From NCBI RefSeq assembly GCF_001640805.2, contig NC_066847.1, forward strand, positions 23,923,504 to 23,987,503: a stretch of 64,000 nucleotides of DNA, read 5' to 3'. The notes beneath the pieces were generated by a model, which worked only from the letters and a program-made list of their open reading frames with translations, was not told the origin of the DNA and searched no databases. The stretch comes from Lates calcarifer (Eukaryota > Chordata > Actinopteri > Centropomidae). Below, one piece after another: positions 25,501 through 39,700 of this stretch; position 1 is the first letter of the stretch; the number at the start of each line of letters is the position of its first letter. A program made the translations under genes and the position numbers.

Positions 25501-27763
25501 GTGCAGATTAATCTGAAGACACAGTCTTTGCATATTTACCCTGTTCCAGAGGATGTGTATTTGCAGAGCTTCATACTTTGCATATTTACTCAGAGTCTGC
25601 ATATATTAGACAGCCAGTTAACATTCAGCTTATGCTTTGTCCTTCGCTGACCTTCATTTTGTATGAAATTACTTTTTAAATGCAGAGACAAAATGATGTG
25701 TTGGCTAAATCTCCATATCTCTCTTGGCTGTACGTCCATCTGTTTGTCTGTCCAGTGTGTAAGGAGGCCAAGGCTGACTTGGCGTTCTTGGTAGACGGCT
25801 CCTGGTCCATCGGAGACGACAACTTCATGAAGATCACGCGTTTCCTCTACAGCACCATGGGATCGCTGGATCTGATTGGACCAGACGGCACCCAGGTCAG
25901 TCACGTGACATATGCGCCAAGGTCACTTTACTTCAGAAAGGAAGGACATGCATCATTACACAGGGATAGATTTCAGAACTGAAAATGTTAGAATGCCGTC
26001 TTGACCTCCTCACTCTGAATAGTGTTACAGTCTCCCTGGAGTGCTGGTATTCACATTTATGACTGCTGGTGGTTCTTGTGTGTAGTCTAAACGTCTGTGT
26101 TTAGTGAAAATTACTGTATATACAGTCCCATAAGTTAACCAACAGACATACAAACGTGCCTAAGGCTTTTAATTCTTGTTCACTCTCTCTCTAATTTATT
26201 CTCTTTGTTATAGCACTTTCCTCTTGAAAGATGCATGCTCATGGGAAATGCAATGTAAAGCAGATGCTGAGGATCTAGCCAAAAACAGCCACACTGAAAA
26301 CCATAATAATGATGAAATAAAGAAATCACATATCTTAGTGTAATCTGTGGCTAAAGAGGCCAGTCACAGGGGAGAAAATGCTGCGAAAATATATATATTT
26401 TTTCACTTTAAAATATCTTTTCGTTCCATAATATTCCAAACCACCTCACCCTCTTTCATATGCTGTAACCCATTTCACCCCCAGCTACCCAGAAAAAGAG
26501 AAGGAGGAAGAAAAAATTGTTTTAATTTCCTCTCAAATGTCCCTGAAACTAGACTTTCAGTCAGTAGATAATGGAATAAAGGACACTGGGTGCTGTATAT
26601 CCATAATGAAAGGATGGAGTGTGATTTATCAGCACGGCCGGGCTCTGTCAAGATCTGCAGCATGCTTTCTGTAACCTGCTAGCCATCTCATCCTTTTTTT
26701 TTGTTTCATTCCCACTGGTACAAGTCAGACATACAGAAATAAAAACTCTGGCTTTTTTTTTTTTTTTTTAAACTCCTCCTCCTTTTGACCCCTATGCTTT
26801 TGGCTCATTTGGTGTTTGAGGAAGGCTGCTGCCATTGGTGTTAATTGATACCGCGAGGATGCAGTGGAGCCGAATCTCACCCAATTTTCTTGTTCTGTGC
26901 CCTGAGAAATCAGCATGACCACAGCCTCGTATCTATATAAAAGTTTAGGAAAGTAAGAGGGAACTTTAAACCCCCCTAGTGAGTCAATCTTTGCTCTCTG
27001 GAAGGCCTCTCTGTTGCCGAGCAGTGTCCGATTAACTCCACTCATTTGCTGCCACTGTGTCTTGTGCCAGAAAACATTACTTCTCTGGCAGGAATGGTGG
27101 TCTTAATAAATTAAGTCTAGATGCAGTAAAAGCTGGAATAAACATCAAATGGTTGAAATAGTGAGTAATACACTATCAGCATGATTCTTAGTGTAAAATC
27201 CACCATGAGCAATACTTTTAAAACTTAATATACTAATAATACTAAATCACGTTACCACGGTAACTATTACCATCTCGGCTGCCTCTGAATGTTTCTCATG
27301 TATCAGGTTCATCAATAGGTAATGCCAGGCTCTAACTTGGGGCAGTAGCTCACTATTGTCATTGTGAACTAATTCTTTTTGTGCTTCCCACCCGCATGCC
27401 TCCCCACTCGCCCACCCCACTATGTCAGCAGAGCTCAGGTGGTTCATTTGTCACACCGTAGAGGTGCTTGCTAAACCCTTTTCTTTCATTTGTGTAATGT
27501 CTGCTGTTAAGCAGTTTGCTACCCTCACTGTGTGCCCCATAACCCTCTGGCAGCAGGCTACCGAGAGCAAAACAGTGGCTGTAATGTGAGAGAGTTGGCT
27601 GTACAGTAGAGAGAGAGCTGGCTGGTAAATGTAGGCAGCCCTGAGCCAACAACAGCACCATTAGCAGTCTGGAGGTAATGATAGTTGTTCGCCCCTCTTA
27701 GAGTAAGGCAATTAGATTGATCATAGCTCTGATTTGGGAGTTTTAACACACATATATGTGTTA

Positions 27764-27794
<31 letters not shown>

Positions 27795-30700
27795 CATACA
27801 TATTTGTGCATTTTCACCTGGAGACTTGCATATAATAAGGCTGTAATATTGTCTTTTTAACATCATGAACTTCTGGCCCATCTGCTCAGAATGAAAAATA
27901 TAAAGACCACCTGCACTGACCAGGTGAGAAATGGTCAAATCTGTGACCCGTTACCGCTTTCGCCTATTAAACCTTAACATTTCTCAGGTGTCATGTACAG
28001 TTCAACTTTCCCATCTGTACAGCATTCACTCTGTGGGGCTGTTTAAGCACACTCAATTTGTATAATTACAGCATTTCCTTCAGCGAACAAAGGTAGCATC
28101 TGTTTGATACTGTTGTTGCTGTTGAGAATAAATGCAGAAATTGCAGGTGATAATGAGGGAGAGTATTAGATAGATATTTGGACGCAGAGCACAGTAATTT
28201 GGCTTCATAACACACAGATAACACCGCCTGAGCTGCTTGGAGTAATTTGGCGTCTTGCTTTTTGTATTGGAGGAAGATGAAACGAACCTGTGCGCTCAAA
28301 TATAGAAACACACTGCAGTGGTATTGTGACTGACACGAGCGTGAGCCGATGACGACTGATTTTGAATTTTTAGGTGTGAACTATCCCTGTAGAGCAAGTT
28401 TAAAAACAACACGGCTCAGACAAATGGGAGTTTTAACGTTGTATACTTTGATTTGACATGTGTTTTGAATTTGTTTCACTTATCTGTCTCTCGGTCTCTC
28501 TTCAGGTAGCCATTGCTCAGTTCAGCGACGATGCTCGGACAGAATTCCAGCTGAGTTCCCATGGCAACAAGGAAGCGCTGCTGGAAGCCATTCAGAGGAT
28601 CAGATACAAAGGAGGAAACACCAAGACAGGTCAGAGCAGTGTATTAGTGGGATTAATGTGGTAATAGCTCATACAGCACAACCAGAGAGGTAAATTGAGA
28701 TGTCAGTTTGATACCTCAGTCTAAATGTACCAAAACAATCTCCTCACAGGGTCCATTAATAGCTGTTCTGGAGCATTTGATTGTATTACTCAACCTTTCT
28801 CCCTTTGCCCATTTGTCATGGAAGAAGTAGATGTTAAAATTTCCATTTTCAGGGTACTTTAAGGCCTCCTTTCTCATCCATTGTTGAGATTGAAAGTTCA
28901 TTCTTGACCCTTGGAATCAACCCTTGGCTGTTTACAAAACAACCTCACCACAAGCTCCATTTGTAGCTGATCTGGAGCTTTCAATCATTTGTCCAAAATT
29001 TTTACATCCACATTTTCACAAGCCCATTTTCTGAGGAAGATTGCGTGATACACAGTCAGAAACCTCAGAGCAGCTACTAAGGGACCTTGTGGTGAGATTT
29101 TTTTTTGCCAATTGTAGTTTCCAAGGTCAAAAATGAACTCAACTTATCAGAACCAGTCTTGATGAGTAAACTCAAAGAAAGCATGTTGTGAAATTTGAAA
29201 TATCGGCATGAAAATGAAATTTTTCCTCTGCTTTAGGATGTTTGTTCAAACTATTGCGGAAAGGAAAATTTTTAGTTCAGGATCAGGGTGTGCAACAAGC
29301 ACTTTGGGTTGTGAATCCTCTGTAAAATTCATGTGAAAGTGTCCAGCTGTGCTAGTACATAGAGGGTGAATGTCAGTAACCTTGGTGCATTAATGTGGCT
29401 TTAAAGGTAATGCTAGTTGTTCAGAGCACTTTAACTCTCCTAAAGTCTGGGTCACAGCTCAGTGTCTGCTCAGACTAATTGTATCCTTGAGCTTTCCTGT
29501 CAACTCCAGCACTGATTGTACAATCACCGCCCCACTTAACCCTTACTCCCTCACTTCTTACTCCTCTTTTTCCACTGTCGTCTCCTCTTCTCCCCTGTCC
29601 TCACCTCCCTCGCCTTGGTGACAGTTCACTCAAGTTAGCTTTCCTTTCTCTTCATCTTCCTTTCCATCATTTTCCCTCTCTTCTTTGTCCCCTTTTTTTT
29701 AATCATCTTCTGTTTTCCCATATCTTTAACATCGCCTTCTTCCTCTGTTCGAGCGCTCTCTCTTCTTCCCTCTAAACTTTCTCATTGTCTGTCTTTCTTC
29801 TGTCCATTTCCAATTGTTTTAGCTGACAGAGCAGCGCACGTGTGTGCGCCTGTGCGCACTGTCTACAGCAGAATAGAATATAAACCATGAAATATCATCT
29901 TCCCCACACAAAGGGAGAGAGGAGGCAGCTAGCTCTCACAAGGTTAGACTACTGCTCACCGGCTCACAGTTTCTCTGTGTCTCTCTCCCCTATCTCATTG
30001 TCTCTCACCCACTCATGTACACATAACATGCACATAGAATTAATCTTCCTGAATAGCTCAAACATAATGCCTATTCTTTGGGCTGTCCTTATTCCACCAT
30101 AGAAGCCCACACAGCACATATTTTTAGATTATGCTTTAGTGTGTATGATAGTTTCAGTTTATTAAACAAAATAATTATTTATTTCCACGTCTGTTTTTTC
30201 ATTGCTGCTGCCTCAGACGAAGGTGGAGATTATTCCCCTGTTTGTTTACTGAGCCTTTTTTATGCTTTAGTTTTAATATTCTCCCTTCCTCTGTGTTTCA
30301 TCACGTGAATATGGCACTTAAACATGATGCAACAATGTTTAACTTTACAAGCAAACAATCACTGAGATTTATACTGCTAGAGACTGTGCCCAAACCTCCA
30401 CACTTACATTTTACTCCTCTGGTCCATTGAGAGGTAGAGTACTTGTGTGTCAGCCTAAAGTTTTTTTTCACTCTCCAAACCCTAAATTATTCCCTTTTTT
30501 TCGTTCTTAAACCTCAAATTCTCCGTAGAGACCCTACCAGGGCCCCTCACTGTGTCTAAATCCCCCAAAGCCCTCAAATAAAAGACTGTAGCTTTCTGCC
30601 TCTTTAACCCTTAGCCTCTGGCTGATATATCTGTGTAGAAGCCAGCAAGAAACCCCACAGTTTCAATGCCTTGTTATGTTTTTACTGTAAGTGCCTAGCT

Positions 30701-33700
30701 TACTTTGCATCCTCTGTTCTAAAACCCCTGGGTCAAGCAAACATGTCAAAAACAGATTTTGTCAGACTTTTTTTTTTGTTTGTTTTCCTTTTCTTTTTTT
30801 GGGTGAGATTGTTGTGTGAATCAGTTTGTGAATTCATGTTCATTCATTCTCAGAAAGTTCTGCTTCATTGCATGTCTGGGAGTTTCCCACTAACCCCACC
30901 ATCTCAGACAGTCAGCCACAGAGCTGCTACCGTGGCGGCAGCAGTTTCTTGCTCAGTGGCACTGCAGACTGAGGTTGCTGCTTGAGGAGAAGGGACAGCT
31001 ATTTATTCACCTCCTGAGCCAACTTCTACTCATGAGCCTCTTCTCTATAACCCATTTTATAAACAGTATGTAAATGATGCTGCCTTCTTTAAGACTCTAC
31101 AGTCAACTTTTTTTCCGTTGTCAGTACCCTCTCCTAAGAGTGTGAGGGAAGGGTATGTTGAGGATTCAGGGTGCTGAAGCTGATATTCTGGGATTTGGCT
31201 TTTCACTATGCATTTATTCATTAAGGCATTAGTGAGCCTCTGAATAGCGTGGTGAATGATTGATTAAATGTAGCTGCTGCTGTAATAGTCTTTATCCCTG
31301 TAGTGTATGTACTGTATATGAGTGTGTGTGTGTCTTTTGAGATTGATTTTCATGCAAATCCTTGACACTGCCTGACTGTACGGTACATACTGATAGAGGA
31401 ATTGTGTTTAGGGGCACACATAAAGGTGTGCTTGATTTCCCAGTGTGTGTACTGTATGTGTGTAGGCATGTTACTTACAGTATGTAAACTAGTGTTGCTT
31501 TTAATCCATAACTGCAATATTCACACATCAGATTAGTCAAGATGTGATTTGCTTCCTATGATTTTACTGCAGCAGTCAGATTGACTTATTCCTGTTTCTG
31601 CTGTAGTAATGCAGTTGTGTGAGACCTTCACTCAATTTTCGAGGTTTATGAGTCTTTTATGAGCTCAAGAATGAATGTATGAATAGCCTATGAATGAGTT
31701 TCACCAACTATAAAGAGGCTATTCAAAATCTATTGTATATTTTCAGCAATGCATTTGATTATCCAAAATCTTTTCAAATCATTCTTAGGAACCTACAGTA
31801 ACTTTCTAGAGATTAGAGGGTTTTATAGCTCTCTCAGTTCATAATCACCTAGAGAGAGCATTACAGTCTCTTCCTTGTCATACAGATTTCACCTGGAGCC
31901 ACAAAAGAACAGGGAGAAAAAGTCTCCTACTTCATTATGTTGCACCCACCAAGGCTTTGGATGCTAAAACAGGAGAGATGATTTCACCTATTTTTACATT
32001 CTCACATTGTTTCCCTTCTTCAGTGACAGCAAGAAAACTGCTTAACTGTTGCCAGACAGGAGGACAAATCCAAACTGACATGGATTAAAGTGATGGATCG
32101 CTGATTGATGACGGGCTTCTCAACCCAGCATCCACTGACATGTTTGTTTTGTTGTCATTTTTTCTCACCCTCCTCTCATACATGCTGTCGTCTTTTCTTT
32201 TTTTCATTTTCTCCTTTCCTCTTACCTTTCCCTCTATTTCACCCCCCCACCATACTCTCTTTGTGCCCTTTTACAGTACTTGCTCTTCTCCTCCATCCTC
32301 ACCCACCCACTCAGCCCCACCTCCTGCTCCTCCTTCCAATCATCTCCCCTCTCCTCTGCTCTGTCCCATGTCTCACTTCATGCCTGGCTAGCTGCTGTAA
32401 TTCCAGTCTTGCCCAGCGCGATCAGAGGACAGTGTAGAAACAGATGTATCACTGGCAGATATCTGACAATGCAACACTTTACAGGCCAAGCACTCTATCA
32501 TTTGTCATCACTGACAGCTTAGTGCAAAAAAGAAAAAAATAAAAACAGCAGGAGGAGGAGGCGAAGATGTGGTCTAAGGGTTTTGGTTAGAAATTGGGAG
32601 ACATTTTTATGTTTACGTGAAACACTCTCGCTAGGGGTTAGTCAACTTATTGGCCATTTATTGCTTCGAATGGTATTACTTTTAATACAAGGCTCCCTGA
32701 TGCTCCTCTCTTAATAACTAAGGCAAACTCTTGAAAACATAAGAAGGAGTGAGTGGAGAAAGTGCAAAAGGACAAAAGGAGTTGAGAGGATTAATAGCAG
32801 GGATTGCCCATGTAATTATGAAAAGGTCAGGTGGAGATGAGTAGATGAGCCATATGAACTATTTATGCGAATGGACAGTATGCAAATATTGGCATTAAAT
32901 TGAAATGACCTACCTATGTATGCTGATGATCAGGAGCCTATGCTTATCGGTTTACGTGCACAAAATTACTAAATCTGTGTGTATGTTGTTGCATATATAC
33001 AGTCTGTGTGACGTCTAGAAGACTAGACTGTTATTTTAAGTGACTGTACCTCATACTTGGTACAATAATGACCATCCTTCCTCTGTTCAGAGGTCAGGTT
33101 CACTTCACTTATCAGTAGCAAAAGAGTTCTCTGGAGGCAAATACATCAATAGATTTGTCGTATAAATACAGCATGAATGAGCATAATGCTTTTTTACAGA
33201 GTTGATTTCACCTGGCCAACAAACTGTACTCACTGTTTTGAATTTTATTTTACAAAACTTGAGAGGCTAGAAACACAACACAATGATACACATAAGGCAT
33301 CATTAAATCCACTGACAAATGTGCATTGACTCTGTCTTGTTTGCTGGTTGTGGGTGGGTCTCAAAACCTTTTAAAGCTGTCTGGACAGATTTTATTGACT
33401 GATTAAATCCATTAGCAGGTGACCTATACACTGTTAAAAGTTCATCTAATGTTTTTTTTTACAGACTGGATTGTGACATTTTAATCTTAGTTTGTCTCAT
33501 CTCTCCATGTTTGTATTCTACTAAAATTCAGAGGAAATTTTCTGTTTTCTTACATATTTTAAATGCTGATTGCCACTTGACCAAAATCTGGTTCTGGAAG
33601 AATTTCAGTCTCAGGCCAATCATTGTCATGTAATAATTATGAGCTCAATAATGTGTTTTATTAATGTCAGTGGAATACATGTTTTTAATTAGTACTTACA

Positions 33701-36700
33701 TTAAAATTGTAGCACAGGTCTCCAGCATTCACCTCCATGTAACAGGTGGGGAAGAGGGCATTTTTTTGTTTTTTGTTGATTGTTGATGGGCTGATTCACA
33801 CTTCCAGTTAGTTTTGTCTGCCAAACATTTGTTGGTAACCAGCCTTGCTTGGGGAAAAAATGCTATCCTTTCGTTCCACAGTGTTGCACCAATAGATATG
33901 TGAAGCATCATTTCAGATGGTACTACAGTAAGAGTGGTGTGGAAAGGGTCTAAGCACCACCTATGGTAAAGGGGCCATACTAGTGGTTATTAATTTTGTA
34001 CTATGAACGTATATGGTACATCACTACTGGCCATGTTCCCAAGCATTCTGCGTGGTTTCCTTTTTGATTTTTTAGTATGTTTTTCCTTCAAGGCAGCCAT
34101 TGATTAACATTTATTTCACTATGAACATAATCTGGCAGAAATTTATAAAATGGTTTGAGTTAGATAATGACGGTAAACATCTTGGCAGCATTTATTTTCT
34201 CCAAGGTTTTATTGGTCAGTCAGAGACACTTACACCAAGGAACTGACCAATTATAGCAAATGGTCATACAGTTATATTTGGTGTTGATGAATCTAAACAG
34301 CAGAGTATTCTGCTGAAAGAGCAACCCCTCTTAAAAAGCAAACACGAACATTTAATCTTGGTTACATCAACAAGGGAGCATGAGCATAACAGTGATAGGT
34401 GTCAGGTTTTATATCCGTGCTATACATCTGCAATAATATGACTGGACATTACTAGCCACACAGCTGTGAGTGAGCCAATGATTGAGAAGTATATTGGAAA
34501 CAGTTGATGTCAATCAGCCAAGAAAAGTGGAACTTTAGTGCATTTCAAGAAAAAAATGCGAAAAAAGTGTAACTATGTAAGAATAAAGAAGCCAAGAAAA
34601 AACACATCTGTTAGTATAAATGGGTGTATGTACTAAACATTCAAAAATAGAACCCATTGGTGCGGTTGTTCTAAATTAAGTGTTTTCTTTCTGTCCTCCA
34701 TCAGGTCGGGCCATAAAACATGTGAAAGAGTCCATTTTCACCACAGAGGCCGGAGCCAGAAGGGGCGTTCCTAAGGTCCTGGTTGTCCTGACTGATGGAC
34801 GTTCGCAAGATGATGTCAACAAAGTGTCCAAGGAGATGCAGATGGAGGGTGGATATCTCATATACCAAACGCAGAAATTGAATGATCTGTTGTTTGTTGA
34901 AGTCCTGGGAAAATCTGGAAATTATAGTTAATTGACACTGGATGTACAGTATTTTATTTGGTACAGTACAGGCAAGATGGAGGACAGAACCCCATTCAAC
35001 CTCCAAGTTCCTGTATGGTGTATGAACTGTATGTCACATTGTACTTTTATAGGCAATCAGACTCCTCAAACATTGGTTTGAAACCCATAAATCAAACCAC
35101 ATATTCCATTAGTCTATTTAATCTGTTCCATAGATTTTAAGCTTATAGTAAATCCGCTTGTTTAATTCCATTCTCAGGCTATATCATCTTTGCCATCGGC
35201 TTTGCGGACGCAGACTACGGAGAGCTGGTGAATATCGCCAGCAAGCCCAGTGACAGACATGTCTTTTTTGTGGACGATTTGGATGCTGTGAAGAAAATAG
35301 AAGAACAGCTCATTACCTTTGTCTGCGAGGCTGCCACTGCCAGTGAGTAACACCACCTTATGTTTAAAACAGAGAGAGGGTAAGAAACCGGGAGGAAGAA
35401 GAGGTCAGGAAAGTCAGACAGAGATTCAGGCAAGGTGAAAGAGGCAGGGAGAAGATTGAGAAAGGACTCTTGTTAGTGGAAGGACATGGAAGGAAAGAAG
35501 GATTTATTTAATGGTTGAGCATTTCAGATATTACAGATGAAGTAACAGACTCTTTTCTGTCTTTCAGCTTGTCCGTCTGTTTTGATGAGTGGTAACACAA
35601 TGGCAGGTAAGAGGTGCAAATTATGGGGAAAAATAGGCAATAACAGTCTCACAAGTCCATCTACTGTATCGAACCCCTGTATGGGGGGGACTAATGATAA
35701 TGATGGCAGTAACATAATGACATTGTAGGTAATGATGATAATGTCTCATGCAGGTTTCCGTATGATGGAGAAGTTTGGCCTTGTGGAGAAGGAGTACAGC
35801 ATTATACCTGGAGTTTCTCTGGAGCCGGGGTCTTTCAACAGCTTCCCGTGTTACAGGTTACACCGTGATGCCATGGTGTCACAGCCTACCAAGTGAGTAA
35901 CACCACAGTAAGATGGAGAAATATGAAAACACCTTTCTGTTTTAGTTGAGAAACAATGAACTTGGCCATTTCTGTCACTGAGGCTGACAAAATATTAGAA
36001 ATACCTGAGTAAAGTACAGTTCAACAGCACCATACTACAGCTGCCAAAATGTCTGTAACACTGAACACTTTTTTTTTTAAACAGTCTCAACAAAAACTGA
36101 ACATCTCACCTCTGTGGAGAGAGGATTTATTGCAGGGCTGTTGTCACATCACTATTTTATGTTCACAGGGTCACCTGACAGCATGTGCATAAATACAGAT
36201 CAACCTGCACAGTGTGATCAGCTATATTGGCATAAAAAATAAGTGACAACAGACAGAGCTGTTGGTGACAGTCTGTTCAGATTATTTGTTTAATTGTTTT
36301 GCGGGATACACCTGAGAACAAATTGTGAATGCACAAATATAAATATATATATAAATAGGATGGTTCAGTTCAGTCAACAATCATCATTATACATGTTTAT
36401 TAAAACAGTCGCAAACATAAACATAATTACTGGTATGTAAAAGTAAAAAGTAAGTTAGTACCAGAAACTGGTACTACCATGTAACCTTCTGTTACTTCTG
36501 TGTTGCATTAATATTTTGATCCTACTAGAGACTTTCCCTTATTCCCTTGGACATGGGCAGCGTTCACTGTCAGTGGTCAGCAGGACACAAACACCACAGG
36601 TCTTTTGAATTATCAGCCAGCAGCAGATGCAGAACTATTCAACAGTCTTGCCAAAGAAAATGACTTTCTGGCCGATAGCAAACTAGTGGGGAACTAACAT

Positions 36701-39700
36701 GAAAAGCATGAAGGCTTGAAAGCTACCATGTCAAAGATTTCCCCTTTATCTTTGTTAGGATTATCTTTTAGCTCACAAGAGTTCAAGTCCCACTCATAAC
36801 ACCTGGGCTGTGTTATTATGTTATCTTACACATTCCACACAGTGCACCTGTCCCCTGAGCCAACAACCAAGACAGTTGAATTTGTGCCTTTTACCTGGGT
36901 TTAATTATTTTTCACTATTAGAATAATATTTCTGTATGCGGTACCCAGACTCTAAATGACATACATTTATCTGATGAATTCATGTAAATACAGTGTATGC
37001 GCCCATTAGACATTAAGACGTGAACATTTCTGCTTTGAGAAAGCCTCTCATTGTTTTCAAAACTTTCAGAAAATGCAGTTATGACAAATCGTGGCATTTT
37101 TGCAATAAAAAGGAAATGTAATGAAAGCGCTGAGTGCAAGCAGATTATTGCAGTAATATATTAAAAATGCCATGTCCACTTATCCCTGTAATTCCTACTG
37201 CCAATTAATACAAAAAGCAAATAAGCAATTTCAGATTCAGGCCAGCAAAGCTGAGTCATAGCATGGTATTCCAAAACAATCACAACCTGTAAAAACTGCA
37301 TCTCCGGTGTCACGTTTAAAGCTTTTCATCACATTTCACCAGTAAAAAAAGCAAGAAAACACATATCTGTGCACTAATTAACATTTACTGCACACATCCC
37401 AATGCACATTCTATGCCCTGTAGTTTCTCATGGAACAGACGCTCTGTTCTTGTAATACACAATTACCAGCGTCAATAATTCAGCTTGTTGTGAGAGGAAC
37501 CACCTCAAAACACTTGTAGGAGCTATTGTAGAATCTAGTTTGATTAGACTTTGTCCAAGTGTTGAAAAAGATTAAAGTTTTTAAGGTCATGTCTTCTGGT
37601 TTCATTCAAGAGTTCATCTTGTACATCTCAAGTGGGTTTCAAATTGCTGATTTAGACCATGGCCACTTGTAATTAACAGGTATTACAGCAGCTGGAAAAC
37701 ATTCTCAGAGATAATTACAAATACAGGTCAGAAACATATAGATTTACCTAGCACTGCACCAGAGGGAAATCTTCAAATATGAAACCCATGCATACAAAAA
37801 CTTCGCAGGAGCATTCAGTACCTTTAGTTGTGCTATCATAATGTCTTTTCCCCTGCAATGTTGTCATTTTAGGAGCTTTTTTCGTGCTTTATATGAGCTT
37901 ACTTTATATAGCTTCCTTTTCTGTGATTGTTCCGTTTGTGAAAAGTGGCATCGATGAGTGCTCTGAAAAGTTGAAGCTAAGATGATTTGAACCTGAAGTG
38001 CTTGGAGGCAACTGCACAGAAAAAAGGCAAGGCTTACTGATCAAAAAGTGGCTGGCACCCAGAGACGGTCTGAGGCAGCGAAAGCACTCTAAAAGCATTC
38101 ACATCAGCTGACACTTTGAAAAAGACACCTAGTAGATACATGCCTGTAGGGCACAGCTAAGTTTGCTGTCTGTGTGTGTGTGTGTGTGTGTGTGCATGTG
38201 CGTGCCCGTTCTTTCATGTGTGTACCAGGTACCTTCACCCTGAAGGTTTACCCTCTGACTACACCATTTCAATGATGCTCCGCCTACTGCCGGAGACCCC
38301 GCAGGAGCCCTTTGCATTGTGGGAAATCCTCAACAAAGCCAACGAGCCATTGGTGGGACTAATCCTGGACAGTGAGTTTGAATCACCCATGTTTTTCAGC
38401 TTCTTTGTATTTTTATTTTTATTTTTTGTCTCACCTGCATCACAGTTTGACAAGTACAAACTCACTTGTGCTGCAGCTCCTGCATTCCCAACTCCTCCAA
38501 ATAAACCTTGAAAGTGCATAATTCTGCAGATTTTAACACTTGAGACAAACAAGTAATTACAGCTGAGGTATGAACTACATTTTTGAGTGTTCATTTACAT
38601 TGTATCCTCAGTGTTAATAAGATGCAGAGATATCTCAGCTCTTTGACTTAATATGAAGCCAGAGCAGATGGGATGATAATAGTGATGGTTTCATAAGACT
38701 GACCACGGTGCACTGGCTATGTTCGTGTCAGACTGTGATAAGCGATGTCACAGAGTCACTGCACACTAGGCAAACTCACCCCAGGCATCAACCTTTAGAG
38801 GTGTTTTTGGACACCGCTGACTTGGAGGGGACCCAGTGCAGACCCCATGACCTGCTGTGGAGATTATATTACCAGCTGGCCTTGATGATCTTGGGAACCC
38901 CAGGAGTAGCTGGAAGAAGTTGAATTTTGGCCGTTCTGTTTTGCCTGTTGCAAGCATGAGCTGCAGGAAAAGGGGTGAAAAAATGGAATCGTTTGTTAGG
39001 TTTGGTTTATATAGTGTATTTTACTGCTTCTGAGAGTTCTGAAAATATCCACATCAGAAGAATGGAGAAATGTTTCGTGGGCTAAAACCAAAGGAAGGAA
39101 ACGTGGATGATGGCACATATGTTAAATTGTTCCAGAGGTTTGGAATAAGCTTCCAGTATTTTAACAAAATTGTACCATGACGCTTACTCCAACATTAACC
39201 ATAAAACAACACCCCCACCAATTTTTTTTTTTTTTGCCTGCTCAGTTTTCACTGACACATTACAAACTCTCATTGCCACTAATATCAGATATATTATTAG
39301 AATAATGGAGAGGGTTGGATTATGTCCCTGCATCCAGTGCTTGGTCCAAAAGTAAAAAGAAAAACGACACGGATTTCATGTCTATATCACAATGAAATAA
39401 AATTGAATCTTTTAAAGTTATCAGTTGAAAGGACATCTGACGAAGTTTGTACTTTTACAGTAGTAAATTTAAACCTTGTGCAGATAAACAGTAGAGCACC
39501 TCAAAGATCAGGTTGTTTCTTGCTAATATTCTCCAACACGTGGTTCTCTTTTGTTACAAACCACCTCTTTACTGGAGTCTAATAGAAGGAGACAGAGAGA
39601 ATATAACGTACAATTTCTACTTGATGTGAACATCAACCTTTTCTACCATCCGTCCCCCTGCAGACTCTGGAAAGACCTTGACGTTCTTCAACTATGACTA

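Noticed and set aside
27740..27800. Regulatory palindrome ACACATATATGTGT
   Set aside because: It sits at the edge of a CA/TA microsatellite and is best explained as simple repeat sequence.
32105..32437. 110-codon forward open frame with Leu/Pro/Ser-rich product
   Set aside because: Overlapping frames in all phases of a pyrimidine-rich tract. Low-complexity artefact.
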